Positions 9,910 through 19,400 of a stretch of 64,000 bases of DNA are shown piece by piece. Each line of letters starts with the position of its first letter. The first letter of the stretch is position 1. The notes beneath the pieces are model-generated. The model did no database searches. It was not told the DNA's origin and saw only the letters and a program-made list of their open reading frames with translations. This stretch comes from Solibacillus sp. FSL K6-1523 (GTDB lineage: Bacteria > Bacillota > Bacilli > Bacillales_A > Planococcaceae): the NCBI RefSeq assembly GCF_038005225.1, contig NZ_JBBOSU010000001.1, positions 670,001 to 734,000 on the forward strand, in the 5' to 3' direction. A program made the translations under genes and the position numbers.

Positions 9910-9954
9910 AAAAACATGTGATTTTGGCATTTTGTCGAAATCGCATGTTTTTTT
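9910..9954 (+). terminator. Intrinsic terminator after the stalk-domain gene
   Basis: AAACATGTGATTT pairs with AAATCGCATGTTT and a T-run follows. Confidence 0.8.
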
Positions 9955-9970
9955 GTGCAGCTTTAAGGGA

Positions 9971-10047
9971 GTGACGGATAGAAAGTAGAAAGTGTTGGAT
10001 AGAACGCCAGAAGTGTTGGATAGAACAGCAAATTTGATGGATAGCCA
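9971..10047 (+). repeat. Four-unit 21-bp phased array (GGATAG family)
   Basis: The GGATAG motif starts at 9976, 9997, 10018 and 10039, exactly 21 bases apart each time, preceded by GTG or ATT plus a few bases (GTGACGGATAGAA, GTGTTGGATAGAA). The array starts about 20 bases after the terminator T-run. Confidence 0.8.
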
Positions 10048-10184
10048 CAATATTTAAGGCGATCCAAAACAAAGTTATTAAATTTCAGTTACTATTATTT
10101 CAATTTCAATAAATCAACCATTTTCCTCCTAAATTATGATATATTCGTTGAAGAGAAAACTATAGAAATAGAGGGGAAAATAAA

Positions 10185-12680
10185 TTGTTTAAGAGACTAT
10201 TATACATGGGAATGGCCTTGTTATTTTTACAAATTTCCATACATACGGCAAGCGTGTCAGCAGCATTTGACACGAAAGTAGATTCACAACAAAAAGTCAT
10301 TTCACCGGGTGTTACATATTTCCAAGAAAGATATCAATCGAATGATTTAAAAGAAGTAGTCAATTACTTACATATTGATTTATTGAATAGCTATACATCA
10401 TTGGAAATCGGTTTACCGGATCCAATGAACTCATTAAAAACGACGACAAACATTGCGAAAGCGAATAATTATGAAGGACACCGAGTTGTAGGCGCAACAA
10501 ATGCTGCCTATTTTGCGGGAAATGGGGCGCCACTTAATTTATTAGTAAATGATAATGTCATCGTCAATTATGGGATTTTAGGTGACACAGCCAATAGTCC
10601 AACACAACAGCCCGTAGCTTTTGGCGTTTCGCAATCTGGTAAAGCGATTGCAGATTACTATAAGACAGATGTTTCGTTCACTGTAAACGGTACGAAAAAC
10701 ACAATTGATCGCATTAACTATGAAAGAACAGCGAATACAACAGTTTTATATACGGCTAGTGAAGCGTCAACGAACACGAATAACTGGGGACTTGAAATAG
10801 TTGTAACAGGTGCATCGAAAAATACCGAATCATTAAGTTTTGGCGATGTTATTTCGGGGACAGTAGAGAGCGTTACGCCATATGGACAGACAGGGAATTC
10901 AGCAGTTCCAGCAGATGGCTTTGTTATTTCGATTCAAAATAAAGAGCTAGCAAGTCAGTTTGAAAATCTTGAACCAGGAACACCGATTCAAGTGAATTTA
11001 GCAATTGATGAAAAATGGATGAATGCGAAGTTTATTTTAGCGGCAGGTCCATTACTTGTGAAAGATGGCAAAGTGAATATTTCGATGCCACAATCAGAAG
11101 GGTTTTCGAAAACAAGAAGCGATCGTACAGCAGTAGCGATTGATGCAACGGGTAAAAAAGTATTTTTAGTAACGGTGGATGGCCGTCAAGCAGGATATAG
11201 CAACGGGGCAAATTTACCGGATTTAGCATCGTATTTAATTTCAAAGGGCGCGCACTCAGCAATTAATTTAGACGGTGGTGGCTCGACGACACTGGTGATG
11301 AGAAATCCAGGGGAAGAAGCACCAAAACTAGTGAATCGTCCATCAGGCGGTAGTGAAAGACGAGTTTCTGCAACGTTACAAGTCATTAACTCGGCACCAC
11401 CAGGCAAATTAAAAGCCATTACAATTAGTGGCGTTGCCAAACAAATGGCGATCGAAACGACAACTAATTTAAATGCTGCACTAGGCTATGATGAATTTTT
11501 AAACCCAGTGACTATTCAACCTGAAAATGTAAAGTGGTCGGTTGAAGGTGGAATTGGGCAAATTGTAGGCAATACATTCAAAGCAACAAAGGTCGGTACT
11601 GGTAAAATTGTAGCGGTTTATGACGGTGTGCGTTCTGAAGTAGCTGTGCAAGTAACAAAAGCGCCAGAAGTAGTTGATGTACTTGATTCATTTGACAATG
11701 CAACGGCGTGGACTGCGAGCGCGGCAAAAGCGAAGGCAACAATTGGCAATGCTTCAAAAGCGGAGCCATTCCGAGAAGGTTCATCTTCATTAAAATTAAC
11801 GTATGACTTTACGACAGCTGACACAGGCACAAAAGCCGTGTATGCAGCAGCAAATAAACCAATCGCAATTGCCGGTGCACCAAAGCAATTAGGTGTTTGG
11901 GTTTACGGCGATGCGGGCAATCATTGGTTACGTGCGAATGTGATTGATAGTCATGGCGCAAAGCATACGATTGACTTTACAGAGCAGGGCGGTTTCAATT
12001 GGACAGGTTGGAAGTATGTGACAGCAGCTATTCCGCAAGACCTTTCATTCCCAATTCAATTTGACCGCATTTATGTAACGGAACCGAATGCATCAAATCA
12101 TAATCGTGGCGTCGTTTACTTTGATAAACTACAAGCGGTTTACGCGGCAAACTATAAAGAATTAATGTATACAGATGTGAAAGCGACACATTGGGCAAGT
12201 TCGACAATTGAACTTTTAAACACGAAAGAATTAGTTAAAGGCTATCCAAACGGTACATTTAAGCCAGATAGCACAATTACGCGTGCAGAGGCAGCGACAA
12301 TTATTGCGCGTGCATTAGGCATTTCAAAAACGAAAAACCATAGCTTTACAGATGTGAAGAGCAATCACTTCGCCTCTGATGCTATTGCGGCTGTGTCTGA
12401 AAATGGCATTATTACAGGTCGCGAAGCAAGTAAGTTTAGCCCGGATGATAAGTTAACGCGTGCGGAAATGGCGACGATTTTAAAACGTGCGTATAACTTA
12501 ACGGGTACGAAAGCATTACCGTTCAAAGATGTGAAAAGCTCACATTGGGCATATGAAGCGATTCAAACGGTTTATTACAATCAATTAACGGGCGGCTACC
12601 CAGATAATACTTTCCGTCCAAATCAAAATATTTCTCGTGCAGAATTTGCAACATTCTTATCGAAAGTATTAGATAAATAG
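10185..12680 (+). CDS. SLH-anchored phosphodiester glycosidase
   Basis: The protein has 831 residues, with a TTG start at 10185 preceded by GAGGGGAAA at good spacing. In order: signal peptide (about 1-27); NAGPA phosphodiester-glycosidase domain (about 30-400) with GATNAAYF, GPLLVKDGK, RSDRTAVAI and the catalytic-region motif NLDGGGSTTLV; a Big-like domain (about 405-495); a jelly-roll carbohydrate-binding-like domain (about 500-650); and three C-terminal SLH domains (about 655-700, 715-760, 775-830) with the ITRAEAATI, LTRAEMATI and ISRAEFATF motifs. The SLH triplet anchors it to the secondary wall polymer. A role in remodelling phosphodiester-linked wall glycans is inferred from the family. 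It is flanked by terminators and 21-bp arrays on both sides, so it is a single-gene unit. Confidence 0.87.
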   Translation: MFKRLLYMGMALLFLQISIHTASVSAAFDTKVDSQQKVISPGVTYFQERYQSNDLKEVVNYLHIDLLNSYTSLEIGLPDPMNSLKTTTNIAKANNYEGHRVVGATNAAYFAGNGAPLNLLVNDNVIVNYGILGDTANSPTQQPVAFGVSQSGKAIADYYKTDVSFTVNGTKNTIDRINYERTANTTVLYTASEASTNTNNWGLEIVVTGASKNTESLSFGDVISGTVESVTPYGQTGNSAVPADGFVISIQNKELASQFENLEPGTPIQVNLAIDEKWMNAKFILAAGPLLVKDGKVNISMPQSEGFSKTRSDRTAVAIDATGKKVFLVTVDGRQAGYSNGANLPDLASYLISKGAHSAINLDGGGSTTLVMRNPGEEAPKLVNRPSGGSERRVSATLQVINSAPPGKLKAITISGVAKQMAIETTTNLNAALGYDEFLNPVTIQPENVKWSVEGGIGQIVGNTFKATKVGTGKIVAVYDGVRSEVAVQVTKAPEVVDVLDSFDNATAWTASAAKAKATIGNASKAEPFREGSSSLKLTYDFTTADTGTKAVYAAANKPIAIAGAPKQLGVWVYGDAGNHWLRANVIDSHGAKHTIDFTEQGGFNWTGWKYVTAAIPQDLSFPIQFDRIYVTEPNASNHNRGVVYFDKLQAVYAANYKELMYTDVKATHWASSTIELLNTKELVKGYPNGTFKPDSTITRAEAATIIARALGISKTKNHSFTDVKSNHFASDAIAAVSENGIITGREASKFSPDDKLTRAEMATILKRAYNLTGTKALPFKDVKSSHWAYEAIQTVYYNQLTGGYPDNTFRPNQNISRAEFATFLSKVLDK

Positions 12681-12690
12681 AAGTTATATG

Positions 12691-12736
12691 AAAAGCGCAC
12701 TGTTTCGGTTTTAAATCGAAGAGGTGCGCTTTTCTT
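12691..12736 (+). terminator. Intrinsic terminator after the SLH-NAGPA gene
   Basis: AAAAGCGCAC pairs with GTGCGCTTTT around a longer AT-rich loop, then TTCTTT. Confidence 0.8.
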
Positions 12737-12758
12737 TATGGGAATCGCTGATGCGGGG

Positions 12759-12970
12759 CTAACTAGCTGAATTTTGAGCGTAACTAAGCCGGCCGTGATA
12801 AAACTAGCCAAAACCTGGGCATAACTAGCCCAAATCCAGAGGAAACTAGCCAACCACCGAGCGTTGCTAGCCCAAATTCAGGGGAAACTAGCCATATCTC
12901 CGCGCAAACTAGTCAATCGTGATAAAACTAGCCAAACTTTATCAGTAACTAGCCAACTTTTTGCTTAGCC
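12759..12970 (+). repeat. About eleven-unit 21-bp phased array (TAGCC family)
   Basis: CTAG-type units start at 12763, 12784, 12804, 12825, 12846, 12867, 12888, 12909, 12928 and 12949, with a degenerate last copy near 12964. Spacing is 21 with occasional 19 or 20. The consensus is AACTAGCCAAA plus about ten variable bases. The array fills most of the gap before the next gene. The rest of the gap (12971-13121) shows only an extended -10-like TGGTAAAAT near 13074. Confidence 0.85.
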
Positions 12971-13121
12971 GTCACTATCCACATCTTTGCCAAAACTCAA
13001 ACTCCACTTAATCTTAATTACCATAGTAATCTCCTTACTTAAGTTTGCGTTTTAAAGCCAATACATAATTTCTATGGTAAAATTCGCTAGTATAAGATGA
13101 TTATTCACAAATAGGTGGGTT

Positions 13122-14207
13122 ATGATGATAAAAAAAGTAGCAATTATAACTGTATTAACAGCAATGCTTGGACAATCCGTATCAATCGAGCTAACACATG
13201 CCGAAAGTCTAAAAGTTCCAGCAACGCATGATTATCAAGATTTAAGCAAGTCGCACTGGGCCGCGCAAGATTTCATGCAACTCCTTGAAATAGGTGCATT
13301 AGATGCGCCTACGAATGGACATATCAAACCAAATGAGATGGTTACTCGTGCAGAGGCGATTGCGATGATTGCCCGCGCGACAGGTATTTCATTGGAATCA
13401 AATTTTCAATTAAAAGCAAAAGATGTCCATCCGGCGCATCCGTTTTATAAAGAAATACGAAAAATGGTGGAATTAGGTGTTATACAAAACGATGCTAAAA
13501 TCAACCCGGGGGAGCCGGTACAGCGAGATCAAATTGCTAAAATATTGTCCCTAGCCTTTCAAATAGAAATTGATCAGAAAAATAATGCTTCTTTTATAGA
13601 TATGCCGAACAATCATTGGGCGAAGGATTATGTAGAGTCGCTTGCAGACACGGGGATTATTAAGGGGACTACGAAAAAGGAATTTAGCCCTCGAACGAAT
13701 GTAACACGTGCTCAGCTTGCAACGCTTACGGTGCGCGGCATTCAGTTTAAAAAGCAGCTTAGTAACAATAATCTTATCTATGATTATTTGGCGAAGGACT
13801 ATATTTCGACAACGACTACCCATAAAAGTTGGTCAAATCAAGTGGTGGCACTAATAAATGAAATTCGAGTAAGCAAAGGGTTAAATGCTCTTGTGCAAGA
13901 CTCTGCGCTCAGTCAGCTTGCCATTATTAAAGCGCAAGACATGATAAAGCGTGGCTATTTTGACCATACATCGCCTTTTTACGGAGATCCGTGGGATATG
14001 GCTATGCTATTTGATTATGATTATGTGAGTTTTGCTGAAAATTTAGCTAGAAACTTTAGCACGCCTAAGCAAACGGTTGATGCTTGGCTCGCATCACCGA
14101 CACATCGTGAAAATTTATTAAATGCGCACTATACGACAACAGGTATTGGTGTGAAGCAGAAAAATGACGGAAACTTGTATATTGTTAATTTATTTGCGAA
14201 AAAATAG
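13122..14207 (+). CDS. SLH-anchored CAP (SCP-like) domain protein
   Basis: The protein has 361 residues. It carries a signal peptide (about 1-27), three SLH domains (about 33-85, 95-145, 155-205) with VTRAEAIAM, VQRDQIAKI and VTRAQLATL motifs, then a C-terminal CAP domain of the YkwD type (about 235-360) with LINEIRVSKGL, the HTSPFYGDP loop, FAENLAR and the HRENLL motif. CAP-domain proteins in Bacillales are secreted and their activity is poorly defined; wall or sporulation roles are suggested for relatives. The SLH triplet places it on the cell surface. Two ATGs are possible: 13122, and 13125, which has the better spacing from AGGTGG. No terminator hairpin was recognised after it; a structured leader element for the next gene follows. 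Confidence 0.85.
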   Translation: MMIKKVAIITVLTAMLGQSVSIELTHAESLKVPATHDYQDLSKSHWAAQDFMQLLEIGALDAPTNGHIKPNEMVTRAEAIAMIARATGISLESNFQLKAKDVHPAHPFYKEIRKMVELGVIQNDAKINPGEPVQRDQIAKILSLAFQIEIDQKNNASFIDMPNNHWAKDYVESLADTGIIKGTTKKEFSPRTNVTRAQLATLTVRGIQFKKQLSNNNLIYDYLAKDYISTTTTHKSWSNQVVALINEIRVSKGLNALVQDSALSQLAIIKAQDMIKRGYFDHTSPFYGDPWDMAMLFDYDYVSFAENLARNFSTPKQTVDAWLASPTHRENLLNAHYTTTGIGVKQKNDGNLYIVNLFAKK

Positions 14208-14305
14208 GGCGTTTATTGGTATAATTTGATAAAATATATAGTAACTCTATTCAGCAGTTTTCCCCTACTTCAATAAATGGGGATAAAAGATAAATAGGCA
14301 ATTCT

Positions 14306-14432
14306 ATTCAGTTGAGATTCAAACCCAGCTGAATCAAGTTAAGCCCCGGCGGATGTCACAGATTTTTTAGAGGAGTTTTTCAAGCAAGCTTGAAAAAAAT
14401 CTGGACACAATTACGCCGAGGCGTAATTGATA
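14306..14432 (+). promoter_or_regulatory. Structured 5' leader element, copy A (before SLH-amidase)
   Basis: Three nested inverted repeats are visible: ATTCAG/CTGAAT around TTCAAACCC (14306-14334); CAGATTTTTT...AAAAAAATCTG enclosing TTTTTCAAGC/GCTTGAAAAA (about 14359-14403); and CAATTACGCC-GA-GGCGTAATTG (14408-14429). The last hairpin ends 26 bases before the GTG start. About 92 bases (14341-14432) match copy B at 28.45 kb, and the differences preserve pairing. The upstream part of the gap (about 14236-14290) holds a partial ATTCAGCAG repeat. Confidence 0.7.
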
Positions 14433-14455
14433 AATTCGCTCGAGGAGGTTCATTG

Positions 14456-16267
14456 GTGTCTATTAAAAAAATCAGTTTTCTATTAGTCATTCTCATATTT
14501 TCAATGTTTAATGTTCAAAATGCACAAGCGTCTATTACTTTCACGGATCTATCCTCATCGCATCCGGCCTATGGTGAAATTCAATATTTGATTGAATTAG
14601 GCGTTTTAGAAGGCTCCATCGAAAATGGTAAACGTGTCTTCAAGCCATCAGATTCAGTAACGCGCGGACAAGCTGCGAAGATGGTCGTTGTGGCGACGGG
14701 TGAAAAGCCATTAGTCGTAAAAAAATCATCCTTTTCGGATATTGATTTAAAGAAAAGTGCTGCATTATCAGGCTATGTCGAGCGGGCAGTTGAGCTAGGC
14801 TATTTTAGCGAATACTCACCTGGAAAATTCGCACCGAAAACACCACTTACTCGCAATGAAATGAGCAAAGTATTGGCAACTGCTTTTCAATTAAATATCG
14901 AACAAACGGAAAAATTACCGCTACCATTTAATGATGTCGCAGCAAGTGATACGTATTATAAATATATTGCAGCGATTTACTATAATGGAATAACGAATGG
15001 GACAGCCAATGCAACGAAATATAGTGCAAAGGATGCTGTAACACGTGCACAATTTTCATCATTCGTTGCACGCGCTTCATCAGAAAAGTACCGATTAGAC
15101 CTCCCTATTCAAGAGTGGAAAGTTCCGAATGAATCAGATGCAATCAGCAAAGTTTTTGTATCAGTTGATAATTTAAATGTTCGATCAAGTGCATCAAGTG
15201 TCAATGCAACGAACATATTAGGCAAGGTGAATACAGGTAAGGAACTTTCGGTATTTGAAGAGCAAGGGTACTGGTTGAAAGTTGCTTACAACGGTCAATT
15301 CGCATTTGTAGCGAAAGAATATACAAAAACAGAGCAAGAATTGGTTGAAGAAGAACCGAAAAAGCCGACTGAAATAAAGCCAGAAAAACCAGTTGAAGAA
15401 ATACCGAAAGAACCATCTGAAGTACAACCAGATACACCAGAAGTACCGACTGAAGAAATGCCAGAACAACCAACAGAACAACCAATCGAAATTCCGACAA
15501 CGGATACAGAAACAATCGCCATTGCAACGGTAAATGGCTTAAATATCCGTGAAAGTGATGCAGCAAGCGCGACTTCACTCGGGAAAATTGATCGAGGAAC
15601 GAGTGTTAATGTATTATCATTTGCAGGTCATTGGGTAGAAATCGATTATCAAGGTACGGTTGGTTATGTGGATAAACGATTTGTACGGTTAAAAAATACG
15701 ATGGCAAACCCAGTAAAGGACCGCGTTATTATTATTGACCCAGGACATGGTGGGAAAGACCCTGGAACAATGAGTGGGCAAGCTGTTGAAAAGTCAATCG
15801 TATTTAAAGTAAGCCAATTAGTGAAGCAAAAATTAGAAGCGGATGGCGCGAATGTAAAGATGACGCGTACTGGGGATACATACCCGACACTTGATGAACG
15901 ACATAAATTTGCAACGAATCAATATGGGGAAATGTTTGTAAGTATTCATGCGAATTCCGCAACAAACGCTTCTGCCAAAGGAACGGAGACGTATTATAGC
16001 GTTACATCAAATGAAAATGAAAAAGAAGATGTCGTGTTAGCAACGAATATTAATAACGAAATCGTTAAAAATGTTGGTACGTCTAATCGTGGTGTGAAAC
16101 GTGCGGACTTTGTTGTTATTAAAAATCTAAAAATACCAGCTGTCCTTTTGGAGCTTGGATTTGTAAGTAATGCAGAAGATCGTGCAAAGCTACTAAGTGA
16201 TCAGTACATCGAATCATTCGCACAATCTATTTATAATGGAATTGTTGAATATTACGGAAGAAACTAA
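14456..16267 (+). CDS. SLH-anchored N-acetylmuramoyl-L-alanine amidase with SH3 domains
   Basis: I place the start at GTG 14456, seven bases after AGGAGG; a longer open frame back to 14390 would only translate the leader hairpin. The protein has about 603 residues: signal peptide (about 1-25); three SLH domains (about 27-75, 88-135, 150-200) with VTRGQAAKM, LTRNEMSKV and VTRAQFSSF; an SH3b domain (about 225-285); a Pro/Glu/Thr-rich linker (about 290-350); a second SH3b domain (about 355-410); and a zinc amidase_3 domain (about 425-600). Catalytic motifs seen are IIIDPGHGGKDPG (zinc ligand His), SIHANS and the C-terminal LLELGFVSN with catalytic Glu. It cleaves the amide between muramic acid and L-alanine in peptidoglycan, anchored by SLH on the wall, probably for separation or turnover. 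Confidence 0.92.
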   Translation: MSIKKISFLLVILIFSMFNVQNAQASITFTDLSSSHPAYGEIQYLIELGVLEGSIENGKRVFKPSDSVTRGQAAKMVVVATGEKPLVVKKSSFSDIDLKKSAALSGYVERAVELGYFSEYSPGKFAPKTPLTRNEMSKVLATAFQLNIEQTEKLPLPFNDVAASDTYYKYIAAIYYNGITNGTANATKYSAKDAVTRAQFSSFVARASSEKYRLDLPIQEWKVPNESDAISKVFVSVDNLNVRSSASSVNATNILGKVNTGKELSVFEEQGYWLKVAYNGQFAFVAKEYTKTEQELVEEEPKKPTEIKPEKPVEEIPKEPSEVQPDTPEVPTEEMPEQPTEQPIEIPTTDTETIAIATVNGLNIRESDAASATSLGKIDRGTSVNVLSFAGHWVEIDYQGTVGYVDKRFVRLKNTMANPVKDRVIIIDPGHGGKDPGTMSGQAVEKSIVFKVSQLVKQKLEADGANVKMTRTGDTYPTLDERHKFATNQYGEMFVSIHANSATNASAKGTETYYSVTSNENEKEDVVLATNINNEIVKNVGTSNRGVKRADFVVIKNLKIPAVLLELGFVSNAEDRAKLLSDQYIESFAQSIYNGIVEYYGRN

Positions 16268-16271
16268 CTTT

Positions 16272-16308
16272 AAAAGTCGCCCTATTCATTGGAGAGGGTG
16301 ACTTTTTT
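16272..16308 (+). terminator. Intrinsic terminator after the amidase gene
   Basis: AAAAGTCGCCCT pairs with AGGGTGACTTTT, followed by T-rich bases. No 21-bp array follows. Confidence 0.85.
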
Positions 16309-16473
16309 AATAATAATTTACTTGAATAATAGTGCTCTAGGCCGATATTAGTAGTAAGAAGTAGTAGATTAATTGTGTCCGAATTCAACTTTGTGTATTC
16401 GCAAAATCAAATTCATGACACTCGCTAAAATAAGAGAAATTGTTCGGATACATAAGTAGAGAGGGATGACACG

Positions 16474-19400
16474 ATGAAAAAAAATGTACAAATCGGGGTT
16501 TTAACAGGAATGTTATTGGTACCTGGAGCGGTCGCACATGCGAATGTAATAGAAAAAGTGAATACAAATGAGGAATCAATTCCATATAACGTAGTGGCGG
16601 CGTCAACGGCAGAAAGTTTATTGAATAGCTTTAAGACAGTTACTGAAGAAGCATCTACTGAGACCGTAGCTGTTATAAGAAGAAATTTTGATACTTTGAG
16701 CCAGGCTGATAAAGATCTACTGAATGCCGAAAATGATAATTTACTAGCGTTAATTGATGCGAAAATAAAGTATTTAGAGCAATATCAAAATCATAAAAAA
16801 AATGCGACAAGTTTGAAACTAGCAATGGATAAATTAACGAATATGAACACGAATTTAATTGCTGATACGAAAAAAGCAGAAGATGATCGTGTCGCTTTAC
16901 ACGAGAAATTTACAGAAAGCCAGGATGACATATCCAATGCTGCGCAAAATTCACCTAAAAATGCAACAGATTTCTTATCTACATTAAAGTATTATAGTAG
17001 CACTGGCACGGATGATTTTATGGAAGCAATAGTGACAGAGGCGAATTTAACGAATTTAGCAAATAAATTAATAGTTATTGAACCTATACAAGAATTTATT
17101 AAGGAATTTATCGCCCCTCTTTTAGAAGCAAAAGAAGCGACCCCTGTTAATAAATTAGACTTTGAAACAGACGTATCAAAAGCACGTACAGCATTCACTG
17201 CTCTCGACACACAAACAAAAGCACTAACAAAAATTCAAATCGTTGAAAATAATGTAAACGTCGAAAATACAATCAAAAATGCAGAAACAGATTTATTGAA
17301 AGCAGTAGCGGTTGAAAAATCAATAGAAGAAATGGTTACGAAACCACCTACAACACCATCAACTTTCCGTTCAAAAATGACAGCGATTCAAAAAAGTTAT
17401 GAAGCACTCAATCCTTTCCAAAAGAAATTAGTTGAGAACTATGATGAGGTAGATGATTTTATCGTAGTACTAGCGGTGATGGATGATATTGATAATTTAG
17501 CAAAAATGATGATTAATACCGATCAAAGCCGAGAAAAGTTAGTTGACGTAGGAATGGCATACAATGCACTTGGCAATGATTTAAAAAATTTAGTATCCAA
17601 TGCAAGTAAATTAATTGAGATGGAAAAGGCTGTCGAAAAGGCGATAGTAGTCGAAAAACAAATTAACGATATTACGATTGTAAATGCGGATACGGCAATA
17701 TCAGCAGCACGCGCGGCATATAACGATTTAAAGACAGATCGCAAATATGTAAAAAAGGATGATTTAGATTTACTCGCTACATGGGAAAAATCTAATTCTT
17801 CAGCCGCTGTGGTGATTAAGCAAATTAACGACATTTCAACAGCTGTATCAACTACATCAGTGGCAACAGCAGATAGAGATGTTACAAACTTTATTACAAA
17901 AACAAATACAGCGATTGCAGACTATTCGAAAATACCTCAAGCGGATCAACCGCTCGTTACGAATCGTGCGCGTTTGACGGGACTTACACCTTATAAGGAA
18001 ATCGCCGCGTCGATTATGGCATTGAATAGTACAAGTCCGACGTATGCGAATGATTTAACGGATGCAAAGACAAAGTTGGAAACATGGGATTCATTAGCTA
18101 CTTCATCTAATTTAGAAGCGGCAGATGTAACGAATTTAGTTACGATGAAAGCCTCATTAGAAACGAAATTAAATAATTTAGTCAATGAAAATAAAGACGC
18201 TTCGGATATTGATGCGCGAATTTTAGCTGTGAAAGATGCTGTCAACTTAGTAGAATTAGCAGAAATCAGAAAAGATTATAATGCGCTTTCATCGAATGGT
18301 AAAAAATTAGTGAAAAATATTGCGCAATTAACGGCATTAGAAAACCAATATAAATCCGCATTAAATGTAGTTGATTTAATTGGAAAACTTGATTTTGGCG
18401 CGAGAGATTTTGCGAAGAAAGTAATTGCAGCCAATACAGCGTATGAAAAATTGCCAGCAAATTTAAAAGAAGTAGTGAATAATTCTAGTGTTTTGAAAGA
18501 ATATCTACCAGTTGCTCAATTAATGCTCGACATTGATAAAATTAGTTCATCGGCGAAAGATTTCCGTGAAAAGGTTACGACTGCACAGCAAACGTTCCAA
18601 ACATTAACATCAGGTGTACCAGTTGTAGATGTACCAACGAAGGCAAAAGAACGTTTACTAAAAGAATATGGTCCAAAATTGGCAGCCTTCCAAGTAATTA
18701 TTAGTGCTGCTGAAAGTATGATTACGAAAATTGATGCACTTAGCTCGAAAACAGGCCAAGCGTTTATGGATGAGCTTGCAGTACTAACAGCTGAATATAA
18801 GAAGATGGATTCTACAACGAAACGTAGTGTAACAAATGCCGCTTTATTAACAGCTCTTGAAAAAGACTATAAAGCGTCATTAAAAGTGTTTACATTAATT
18901 GAGAAGTTACCAACTAATACAGATAAAACCTATACTAAAAAAGTTATTGCTGCTGAAAAGGCATACCAAAAGCTGACACAGAAGCAAAAAGATAATGTGT
19001 ATAATTATGCTGCAAAATTACAGCCTGTGCTAAAAATCGCGAACTTAATTGACCGTATTGATAAGTTAAAAGTAGGTAGTAAAACGTATCAAACTGAAAC
19101 AGCGGCAATTCGTGCGGAATATGATGCTCTTACAACAGCTGAACAAGCATTAGTTCATAATTATTCAAAATTAACGGTTGCAGAAGACAATATGACGAGC
19201 GCGGAACAAGTGGTGGCATTAATTAAAGAAGCGATTCCAACAGCGGAAGATTATATCGCAAAATTAACAGCAGCTCGCAATGCTTATGATGCGTTAGATA
19301 AATCGCAGCAAAAACTTGTAACAAACTATAAAGATTTAACGACTCGTGAACGTTCGGTAAAGCCTGTTTTAACATTAGATGCGAGTATTTTAGTGCTTGA

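Noticed and set aside
14390-14455. N-terminal extension of the SLH-amidase
   Set aside because: It would translate the leader hairpin; GTG 14456 has AGGAGG at ideal spacing and begins a proper signal peptide.
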